This document shows positions 51,063 through 58,752 of a stretch of 64,000 nucleotides of DNA, piece by piece. A model generated the notes under the pieces. It was given only the letters and a program-made list of their open reading frames with translations. It did not search any database and was not told the DNA's origin. Location: positions 61,220-125,219 of the forward strand of contig CAVTQA010000037.1 of NCBI GenBank assembly GCA_963736715.1. Reading direction: 5' to 3'. Each line of letters begins with the position of its first letter. Within the stretch, counting starts at the first letter, position 1. This DNA comes from AP-15 sp963736715 (GTDB taxonomy: Bacteria > Pseudomonadota > Alphaproteobacteria > ATCC43930 > CGMCC-115725). The translations under genes and the position numbers were made by a program.

Positions 51063-52916
51063 CTACTTGCTTGCCCGCGAATACCGCCGCCGCGGCCGCT
51101 CGCAATGCGACCTCGGTCTTGCCGAACCCGACATCGCCGCAGACGAGCCGGTCCATCGGCTTGCCGGAAGCGAGGTCACGCAATGTCGCCTCGATTGCCC
51201 GGGCCTGGTCCTCCGTCTCGGTGAACGGGAAGCGGGCGGCGAACCGGGCGTAGTCGCGCGGCGGCGGCCGCAACGCGGGAGCCTGAGCCTTTTCCTTCGC
51301 CCACGCCATTTCGACCAGCGCGCGGGCGGTCTGGGCCACGTGCTCCTTGACCTGAGCCCGGCGCGTCGCCCATCCGTCGGCATTCAAGCCATCGAGCCTA
51401 ACTCTGGACGCTTCCGTCCCATACCGCCAGATTGGCCGACCTCGTCTATCGGTGCGAGCAGAGCGTGGTTTCTGGCGTAATCGAGCTTGATGGTCTCGCT
51501 GGTCACGTCGGCGGCTTCGACTGTCTCGAGCCCGCGCAGGATCCCCATGCCGTGGTCGAGGTGAATGACCGCGTCGCCGAGACGCAGCGTAGCTTCGCTG
51601 ACCGGCAGCGCCTCCGTTGCACGCCGCTCCGTATGGCGGCGAGCGGGAACCCCCATCAGATCGGCGAACGCGACGACCGTCACATCACGCTCTACAAAGC
51701 CGCCGACCAACTCCGTCATCAGCGTACCGACGCTTCCCGCCGGGGCGGCAAGCGCCGCGTCCCAGTCTGCGAGCCGCTCGGGGCGAAGGTCGAGCTCGCG
51801 TTCCGTGATGCGGCCGAGAAATCTCAGATCGGCCGCCGTTCCGGCGGCGAGCACGACGCGCTCTCCCGCCGCCAGCCGCTCCTTGACGTACCGGCTGAGC
51901 GCCTCGGTTGCATTGCTCGCTTCGGCGAACCGGGGCACAGTGGGTTCGATTGGCTCCCCACCGAGGCTGACGACTGCGCGAGCCCCCAGCTGCTGCTCCC
52001 ATTCCTGATCGCTGAGATAGAGGCTGTCGGGCGCCAGCGGCTCATGCCGGCGGTCTTCGGCCTCCATCCTGCGCAACGCCAGCCGGCTCTCGTAAGCGTC
52101 CGCGACCTGCTCCATCAGACCGGCGCGGCGGCCATCGGTCTCGGTATCGAGCACGATCGGCGCCGACCGCGCATAGTCGAAAACGGCCTCGCTGGCGCCA
52201 TAGATGCTCGGCAACCAGTGCTCGATCCCCTGAAAGCGTTCCGCCGGGTCGGCGACGATCACCTCCGAGGCCGCTTCCAGGCGCAGCTCGTCGATTTCGT
52301 CAACGGTGCGTTGGGTGAGTGGATTAAAACGACGCATTCCGACAATGCGCCCGTCCTCATGATCGAGCCGGACGGGGAGGTCGGTCCCAGTTGGAAAGAT
52401 ATCGATGACCTCGCCGCGCATCGTCGCCTCGCCGGCCCCGTCAACCCTCTCCTCGAGCCCGTATCCGACACGGCGCAGATAGGTTTCGAGCTGGTCCAGG
52501 CGCAACACGTCGCCGATCCTCAAGATCAGGCTCGCATCGCTCCAGATTCGGCGCGGCGGCAATCGCTGCATTGCCGCATCGATCGTGGTCATCAGCAGGT
52601 GCGGCGTATCGATCGCCTCGGTGAGACGGCGCAACGCAGCGATGCGACGCCCCATCGTTTCGCGGGACGGTCCGGCGCGATCGTACGGCAAACAGTCCCA
52701 AGGCGGCAGCATCAGCACTTCAAGTTGAGGCGCCAAACCACCCAAAGCACGAACCAGCCGCTGTGCGCGGGTTTCGCTGCGCGCGACATGGATCAGGCCT
52801 CGCGGCCCGGCCGCACGCGCCCATTTCAGTAACCGCACGGCGACGAGCCCCTCGGGGCCCGCGTCTATCGAGACCTGCCCAGGGTGGAGAAAATCAAATG
52901 AGATCGTATCCGGCAT
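51063..52916 (-). pseudogene. mfd: transcription-repair coupling factor (Mfd)-like, truncated and frameshifted
   Basis: From ATG 52916 the UvrB-homology module is clear (LMLPPWDCLPYDRAGPSRET, GEVIDIFPTGTDLPVRLDHE), then RNAP-interaction domain AVIHLDHGMGILRGLE. A one-base shift at about 51417 is followed in another frame by IWRYGTEAS..LDGLNADGWA. The helicase domain begins (FPFTETEDQARAIEA) and ends right after Walker A GDVGFGKTEVALRAA at about 51063; the remaining ~500 residues of translocase are gone. About 615 of a normal ~1150 codons remain. The genome presumably has a functional mfd elsewhere; this is a decayed second copy. Confidence 0.85.
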
Positions 52917-53071
52917 GCAATGATCGGAAACAGTGTGAGTAGCCGGTTTGCTCCCCGGGACGACATGGAGATCTACGTCAGGTCGTCCCCGGTACCAAGC
53001 TGAGCGCCCGCCGAGCCCTTTCGTCCGCCAGGCTTCATGGCTCTGGTGCCCGCGCCGCTTGATCCCCGGCC
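52917..53071. other. upstream region of the Mfd remnant
   Basis: 155 bp, open in several frames because of high GC, with no recognisable gene or promoter. Confidence 0.3.
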
Positions 53072-53412
53072 ATGAACCTGCCGGTCGTAGCGCAGCCGGC
53101 AGCGAACGAGATCGGGCTGGTCGGAGGCCTCTTGCTGCGTGCACTCGGATCTCCGACGGATCTGGGCTTTGTCGCGGCCGGCGGCCTCGCCGCCTGGATC
53201 GTCCCGCTGCACGGCTGGCGTTCTCTGCTCTGGATCGCGCAATTGCGCCGCTCACGCTCGCCGTTTCGTGTTTATCTTTCTGCCCGAGTTGCTCGACTTT
53301 CCGGTGCGCACAAATGCCAAACCCGAGAGCATACGGAGGCGAACGCGAACAGCTTTTCGCGCGCGCCGGGGTTACCGAGAGCACGGTGATCGAGACGGTG
53401 CTCGAGACCAGC
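53072..53412 (+). pseudogene. MFS transporter remnant, frameshifted
   Basis: AAGGLAAWIVPLHGWRSLLW then IA in one frame, followed after a shift near 53245 by FVFIFLPELLDFPVRTNAKP and VTESTVIETVLE in others. The GWRxLLxI...LPExxxFxVxxNAxP pattern is that of the central loop of aromatic acid:H+ symporters. Both ends are missing. Confidence 0.45.
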
Positions 53413-53933
53413 TGATCGGGTTCGTTGGATTGGGCACGGTTCATCGCGACGACACCCGATCGGGGAAACATCGATGGAGCTTGCCGGCCCGCGCGCCGAT
53501 TTCCAATCCCCGCGCGATCGCCGGAGATGCTGACGGCGCATCGGGCCGTATAAATGCCGGCTGGTCGATCCAGGCCTGGCTACAAGAAACGGAGGAAAAG
53601 ATGAACTCGACCCCGCGCCGCTGACGATTTTGCGACGATCCGAGCACGCCTGGAGGAGTTGCGCTGTGAGCGCGCCCAAGTATTCGCCGAAACAGGGGGC
53701 CGTTCGGTAATCCACCCGCCGCCTCATCGTGCCGCGAGTAGCGCGACCGAGCATAAAGGTCGGCAGCTGCTGCAGCGTTTAATTCGCCGAAAGCTCTTTG
53801 GATAGGGCCGAGCATCCGCTCCCAGGCGATTCCTACGGCCCGGGAGGAGATCCCGCCTCGGCATCGCCTCGCTGCAGATCAACCCGGACACAAGATTAGC
53901 AGCGCTGACAGCCGTGTGGGGCAAGTTCGCAGT

Positions 53934-54099
53934 GGACTTACCGCTGGAGGGAGATGGATTCGAACCATCTGTCCCGGCACGAAAAAGCCGGTTTTTTGAT
54001 GCGGAAGGCGAATTGCGGGACCGAGCGCGGGCAGCCAAAAAGGGGGTTCTTTTATGCGGTACCAATGGTTCGGATCCATCTCTCTCCAGCAGGGCGTCG
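53934..54099. repeat. 166-bp inverted-repeat element with tRNA-like arms, copy J
   Basis: Starts GACTTACCGCTGGAGGGAGA then TGGATTCGAACC, ends with the inverse arm CCATCTCTCTCCAGCAGGGC. Reverse-complemented, its interior (GCCGGTTTTT, GCGGAAGGCGAATTGCGG, CGAGCGCGGGCAGCCAAAAA, GGGGGTTCTTT) matches copy C at 15052-15213 nearly base for base, 39 kb away. Confidence 0.75.
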
Positions 54100-54182
54100 G
54101 GGTCTGCTGGCCGGTGTTCAGCACCGTGGCGCCGCGCGGCACCGCATCGACCTCGGTCGTCGCGATGCCCCGCACGATGCCA

Positions 54183-54341
54183 CAGTGCCATCGATATCGG
54201 TTTGCGCTCTGCAGCGAGACGTTCCACCGACGCAAGAGCATCAGCGGCATGTACCTTTGGTCCTGACCTGACAATGGCGGCGACGTGATGGTTCGGTCGC
54301 AGCACGATCGTCGTTAGGTGATCGCGTGCGTCCGCATCGAA
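54183..54341 (-). repeat. 159-bp duplicate of part of the peroxiredoxin-hydroxylase gene
   Basis: Identical base for base to 55702-55860. It encodes residues around DHLTTIVLRPNHHVAAIVRS of that protein, out of context. Perfect identity implies a very recent duplication. Confidence 0.9.
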
Positions 54342-54552
54342 ACCACGCTGGTTCGGGTGGCCAAGGAAGCGCTGACTATCGGGCGAGGAAGCAACTGTGC
54401 AAAACCGGCGACCGCACCGGCCCCACCAGTTTTTTTACTCTATCAAAAAGGAAGGGACTCCCGCATCTTTCAGGCTCAATACCACTAAGGTTGCATGCAA
54501 CTTGAGCTTTCGTGTTAAACGATTAGCGATCAAAAACGTGCAGCCTGTTCCC

Positions 54553-54751
54553 GTGATACCCGAGATCGACATCTGGCGCGCCGCCAACCTCATTGCTCAA
54601 GCGCTACGGCGACAAGGCCCTTGAGGAAAGCGCTGCGCGCGGCGACGAGCTCGCCGCGCAGGACGATTACAGCGGCGAGGCCGCGTGGCGCCGGATCACC
54701 GACGCCGTTCGCCAGCTCGCGAACCAGACGCCCGCCGGGCCGCTCCACTGA
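54553..54751 (+). pseudogene. DUF6961-like small protein, frameshifted
   Basis: GTG start then IPEIDIWRAANL; after a shift near 54590 the other frame reads LKRYGDKALEESAARGDELA, then AAWRRITDAVRQLANQ and ends in TGA. Closely similar to the gene at 32255-32446. Confidence 0.65.
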
Positions 54752-55146
54752 CCACGTACTCTCATTGCGTTGCCGGCCGCCGTTCCGCTGACCACAGCTG
54801 CGGCCGGATCCTTGCGATACGACCAGTGTCTCCTGCCCTGGTCATAACGTGTTCGCCGATCCGAGGCGTTGGCGCGGAAAGCGGCGTCGCGTTCGGAACG
54901 GTCGTTCGTCTAATTACAAGGGCGGGTTACCGCGGCAGCGGTCACGCTGCTCGGAACGGTGGCTGGAGATCGGCCCCTGATCACCGAGCTCGAAGGGCCC
55001 TCCTCCATCTCTCGTACAGTCGCGCGCCGCAAAGAACTTATGCGGCGCTCGTGGCACACGTCCTAAAACCAACCTCGGGCAGTGCGCTTCTGAAAAACGT
55101 TGGACCGCTCTGTCTCCGGGTGAAAGCGTGGTCGAGAGTTATGATG
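54752..55146. other. gap with no recognised gene
   Basis: 395 bp downstream of the convergent peroxiredoxin-hydroxylase gene. I see no gene, repeat or hairpin. Confidence 0.35.
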
Positions 55147-56196
55147 TCAGAACAGAAACGCGAGCAGGACAAGACGACGGCCGGCGGTGACATGCAGGGC
55201 CTCATGCAAGAGCCCCGATGAAAAGACAAAGGCGGTGCCATTGTCCGGGCGATACCGCTGGTCGCCGAACTCGGGAAATCGCAGCTCGCCGCCGCTGAAT
55301 TCTTTCACGTTCAGGTTCATCGACATCGCAAACCGGCGGTAGGGGGTGGGCTCGACATTGTCACGATGGCCGTGTTGTTCGCCCCCGCGCTCGCCTTCAT
55401 AGCAGCCGATGCGCATGCGTTCCCACGCGGTAATGTTGTAATGGAAGGCTTTGGCGATTTCCGGAAACAATCGATTCTGCAAGCGAGAGCGAAGAAACGT
55501 CTTAGTATCTTCCTCGACAATCCAATGGTCGATGCGATCGCGACGGCCATATTCCGGGATCCGCATCTTGTAATCTGTGCCGATGTAATCGATACCGGGT
55601 CCAGGTTGCACAAACGCCTTGCCACGTGTTTCGTACACCTCGATCAGTCGTAGGCACTCCTTGGGCGTCAGCACGTCTGGCACCATAAGCACCGGCGGGT
55701 GCAGTGCCATCGATATCGGTTTGCGCTCTGCAGCGAGACGTTCCACCGACGCAAGAGCATCAGCGGCATGTACCTTTGGTCCTGACCTGACAATGGCGGC
55801 GACGTGATGGTTCGGTCGCAGCACGATCGTCGTTAGGTGATCGCGTGCGTCCGCATCGAATGTTCGAAAGACTTTCCCATCAACATCGCACAGTACCGGA
55901 AACGGAATGTCCCCGCCTGCCAGACTTTCTGACCGGGTCTGCATAATACAGAAGAACCGGGCGCCGGTGGAACTCAGTTCCCTAAGCCGAGTGCGATAAT
56001 CCTCCAGCACCTGAGTGACGGCCGTAGTGTACCCGGGACAAAAGACGATAACGATGACATTCCCCGCAATCGCGTCGCCGCGCAGGTCGACGAGCGACCC
56101 GTGGCGATCTGGAAGCACGCAAGCCGGCGCGATGTCGCCGATGCTGAGCGACATGCGCCGTGGCGCTTGATTATCCGCCAATGGAGGTGCCGCCAT
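55147..56196 (-). CDS. peroxiredoxin-like/prolyl 4-hydroxylase fusion protein
   Basis: About 349 residues. The N-terminal ~150 form a thioredoxin-fold, AhpC/TSA-like domain (MSLSIGDIAPACVLPDRHGS, VIVIVFCPGYTTAV), but the peroxidatic TxxC motif is not standard; Cys in FCPG is the only candidate. The C-terminal ~200 form a 2-oxoglutarate/Fe(II) oxygenase of the prolyl 4-hydroxylase type: HGHRDNVEPTPYRRFAMSMN gives HxD, SSGLLHEALHV the distal His and AGRRLVLLAFLF the 2OG Arg. Known fusions of this kind exist in proteobacteria; substrate unknown. Several starts are possible (56196, 56154, TTG 56289). A 159-bp piece of it is duplicated upstream. Confidence 0.82.
   Translation of the reverse strand: MAAPPLADNQAPRRMSLSIGDIAPACVLPDRHGSLVDLRGDAIAGNVIVIVFCPGYTTAVTQVLEDYRTRLRELSSTGARFFCIMQTRSESLAGGDIPFPVLCDVDGKVFRTFDADARDHLTTIVLRPNHHVAAIVRSGPKVHAADALASVERLAAERKPISMALHPPVLMVPDVLTPKECLRLIEVYETRGKAFVQPGPGIDYIGTDYKMRIPEYGRRDRIDHWIVEEDTKTFLRSRLQNRLFPEIAKAFHYNITAWERMRIGCYEGERGGEQHGHRDNVEPTPYRRFAMSMNLNVKEFSGGELRFPEFGDQRYRPDNGTAFVFSSGLLHEALHVTAGRRLVLLAFLF
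55702..55860 (-). repeat. source copy of the 159-bp duplication
   Basis: Lies inside the intact peroxiredoxin-hydroxylase gene and is identical to 54183-54341, in the same orientation, 1.5 kb apart. Confidence 0.9.
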
Positions 56197-56316
56197 ATCA
56201 ATGATTACCGTTCGGCTTCCGTCCCATCTCAAGGAATCGGATACGTGGCCGGCAACTTCTCCTTCACCCAAACCGGAGGCGCGTGCCAATGTGGCACGCG
56301 TCCTCCTCTCCCGGGG

Positions 56317-58491
56317 TCAGCGGCAAACGAAATTTGCCGCGTCGCTTGTATCGCCCGTGCCGATATAGGTCGCGTTTTGGGGGTACGGGCAAAGCGGCCG
56401 TGTGAAGGTGCCGACCGTGGTGGTGTTGGGTGCGTCGGTGGCGACGACTTGCTTGGGTGCAACGCCCTGCTCGACCCAGGTTTCCAGCGCCGTAAAGATA
56501 TCGCTCGACGCCGGGCCCGAACCACTGTTTGACGTTACGTTACCAAAGGAGTTGAGGCCGGGCCCGCCGCTGCAATGCCCCATTCCTGGAGCCATAAACA
56601 GGCGGTAGTAACTCTGGGTGTGTCGGTAGCCCCGCCCCTCAAACGCCACTACGCCGTTATAATGATTCACCGAGTAGAAAGCGCTGATCAAAGGGTCAGC
56701 CCAGCCGTGATATTCAATGAGCTTGCCGCCGTGTGCCTTGAATGCAGTCAAGTCCGGATTGTCCGCTGTCAAAGCGGAGCCGATCGTCTGCACGGCACTG
56801 CCCGGACTGGGGGGCGTAATCGGGAACACATTCAGCATTTGCGGGCTTGTGCTAACGTTAAACCCCTGGAGAGTGTCGAAGTCCGGTTGCTGGAGAAATT
56901 GTGTAAAGATCCCATTCCCGAAGAGAAAATCGCTGGTCGTCGGCACCGCCGTCAAAGTCGCCTCTGTAACGTTACCCGGCCACAACTGCGCCTCGTTGCC
57001 GGGCGCGGGGCCGGGGCCGAGATTGAACGGCGCGACCCCCACGTCTGTCACAATCCCATTATAGACATTGATAAGAGCAATGATCTGCGCTGGCGTCAGG
57101 AACGATGCAAATAGCGTTTGTGGGTTGAATGTGCATTGCGCCGGATTGCCGAGAAAATTGTCGGTCGGCACCGTCTTCGAACTGGCGCAAGCAGTCTGCA
57201 CCGCGTTCGTGACGTTCGTCAGGCTGGAGTTGGGAACGAAGCCGCCTGGGTTGTTCGGGTTGGTCACTTGCGTCGCATTGTAGGTCTGTTCCGATAGCAG
57301 CGGAACGAAGGTATTGGCAGGCGCCCCTCCCAGAATGCCATCGAAATCGTCGGGATAGCGCTGCACCTCCATAAACGCTTCTTCACCACCCTTGGAGCAA
57401 CCGTTGAAATACGTGTGCGCCGGAGGGCTGCCATAGAAAGCGGCGACGATCACTTGCGCGTCGAGATCGGTCCGATGAACCGCGCGGTAGCCATAGTCGT
57501 TGATCTTTTGAAGATGCCCTAAGGCAAAGGAGCCTCCAGCCGAACCGGCCGGCTGGCTGCTGCCGTCATCGGTCGAAGCTGTCGCGTTGTTGATCCCGAC
57601 CGCTCCCCTGAGCGGCGTGTACTCGATCGATCCGGCAAAGCCGCCGTTACCAACCTGCTCATAGCGTCCAGTCCAATCCGACGTCGGCAGCCACACCTCA
57701 AAATTGATGTTCGAATCACCTGCCGGGTTGGTACTCGGCTGGATGTTGCCGACCACTCTGCACAGCGAGACGGGAGCTGTCGTCGTCCCGGTAATGGTGC
57801 TACCCGAGGAATAGACCTGGGCGAGCGAAATCGTCGTGTCCGGTAGCGACAGTCCGGTCAGGCTGCCGCAGGCGTAGGGCGGTGCCGCAAATCCCAGGTT
57901 TGCGGCGCACTGGCCTTGGAGGCTGGCGTTCACCCAATTGCCGCCGAGGGCGTGGGTCGGCGCTACTGTATTCCCTTGACACTGAAGGTTGCCGCCAACC
58001 ACGTTGAGACTGATGTCGCCCGCCACGGCCGCGCCGTTGTTGTAAACCTGCACGTTGCCGTCGACCTCGCCCAAGGTCGCCTCGCACGACCCCTGATTAT
58101 TTTGGCATTGGAAATCTCCGAGGATCTTGATCCCCGGCCCCGAGAACCCGCTGGCCCCTGTGCAATGCTGGATTTGCACGTTGCCGCCAACCGTTACCGA
58201 GCCTTGCAGAAGCGTCGAGGCACATTGATCGGCCTGGACGTTGCCGCCGATCGACGACCACTCCTCCAGCCCATCGACCGTCAGGCTCGCATTCCGCGCC
58301 ACTCGCACATCGCCTTTGACATTTGCCTGAGAGAGTGTGCATGAGCCGCTGGGCGGCACGACAAGGTTGCCGGCGATGGCGCCGGTCATCGATCCGCTGC
58401 ATACGGTATCCGCCCATGCCGTGTTGCCGCCGGCGACCAAGGCCGCCAACGAGACGCTTGAAAGCAACCCCCATCTGCTACGTTGATGCAT
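56317..58491 (-). CDS. secreted tannase/feruloyl esterase-family hydrolase
   Basis: 724 residues. A Sec signal peptide is clear (LLSSVSLAALVAGGNTAWA, cleavage after AWA). Residues ~35-215 are a Cys-containing beta-solenoid with repeated GN(V/L)Q and GDVR units (NVKGDVRVARN, SIGGNVQADQC, TVGGNVQIQHC), an unusual N-terminal extension. The catalytic alpha/beta-hydrolase domain follows: Ser in YFNGCSKGGEEAFMEVQRYP, Asp in YHGWADPLIS and His in MAPGMGHCSGG. The family hydrolyses galloyl and feruloyl esters of plant phenolics in the periplasm or outside the cell. The second esterase gene lies 262 bp upstream on the same strand. The frame is intact. Confidence 0.9.
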   Translation of the reverse strand: MHQRSRWGLLSSVSLAALVAGGNTAWADTVCSGSMTGAIAGNLVVPPSGSCTLSQANVKGDVRVARNASLTVDGLEEWSSIGGNVQADQCASTLLQGSVTVGGNVQIQHCTGASGFSGPGIKILGDFQCQNNQGSCEATLGEVDGNVQVYNNGAAVAGDISLNVVGGNLQCQGNTVAPTHALGGNWVNASLQGQCAANLGFAAPPYACGSLTGLSLPDTTISLAQVYSSGSTITGTTTAPVSLCRVVGNIQPSTNPAGDSNINFEVWLPTSDWTGRYEQVGNGGFAGSIEYTPLRGAVGINNATASTDDGSSQPAGSAGGSFALGHLQKINDYGYRAVHRTDLDAQVIVAAFYGSPPAHTYFNGCSKGGEEAFMEVQRYPDDFDGILGGAPANTFVPLLSEQTYNATQVTNPNNPGGFVPNSSLTNVTNAVQTACASSKTVPTDNFLGNPAQCTFNPQTLFASFLTPAQIIALINVYNGIVTDVGVAPFNLGPGPAPGNEAQLWPGNVTEATLTAVPTTSDFLFGNGIFTQFLQQPDFDTLQGFNVSTSPQMLNVFPITPPSPGSAVQTIGSALTADNPDLTAFKAHGGKLIEYHGWADPLISAFYSVNHYNGVVAFEGRGYRHTQSYYRLFMAPGMGHCSGGPGLNSFGNVTSNSGSGPASSDIFTALETWVEQGVAPKQVVATDAPNTTTVGTFTRPLCPYPQNATYIGTGDTSDAANFVCR

Positions 58492-58562
58492 GGCGTTTGT
58501 CCTCCTTTTGGTCTCGTATGCGTCTGAAACCGGGATGCCCGGGTAGTCTTCTCGCGGCTAAC

Positions 58563-58607
58563 GCGCCTCTGTTAACTAAACTTTCGCGCCTCTGTTAACT
58601 AAACTTT
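58563..58607. repeat. two tandem copies of a 22-bp GTTAAC-containing sequence
   Basis: GCGCCTCTGTTAACTAAACT then TT at 58563-58584 and again at 58586-58607, period 23 bp. It lies in the leader of the tannase-family gene; the spacing of about two helical turns suits cooperative binding of a regulator. Confidence 0.6.
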
Positions 58608-58752
58608 AAGGCAGGTAAGGAGGTGGCGCAACGTCAATCGGTGGGAGGCCCGCCGATGACGCCGATGCCGTATTATCGGGAGGGCCATTATGAAAGATCG
58701 AACCGGCGCTAATTGCGAGTGGCGCCGGTCCGGCCGGCGCCACCACACACGC

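Larger units (their letters stand above)
53413..54552. other. gene-free region with repeats
   Basis: 1.1 kb holding the 166-bp palindromic repeat J (53934-54099) and a 159-bp segment (54183-54341) copied from the peroxiredoxin-hydroxylase gene. Neither strand has a credible intact gene; the minus-strand open frame over 53724-54305 is made of these two repeats. Confidence 0.6.

Noticed and set aside
52917..53471. N-terminal extension of the Mfd remnant
   Set aside because: The open frame upstream of ATG 52916 is low-complexity, Arg/Ser-rich and unlike any Mfd N terminus.
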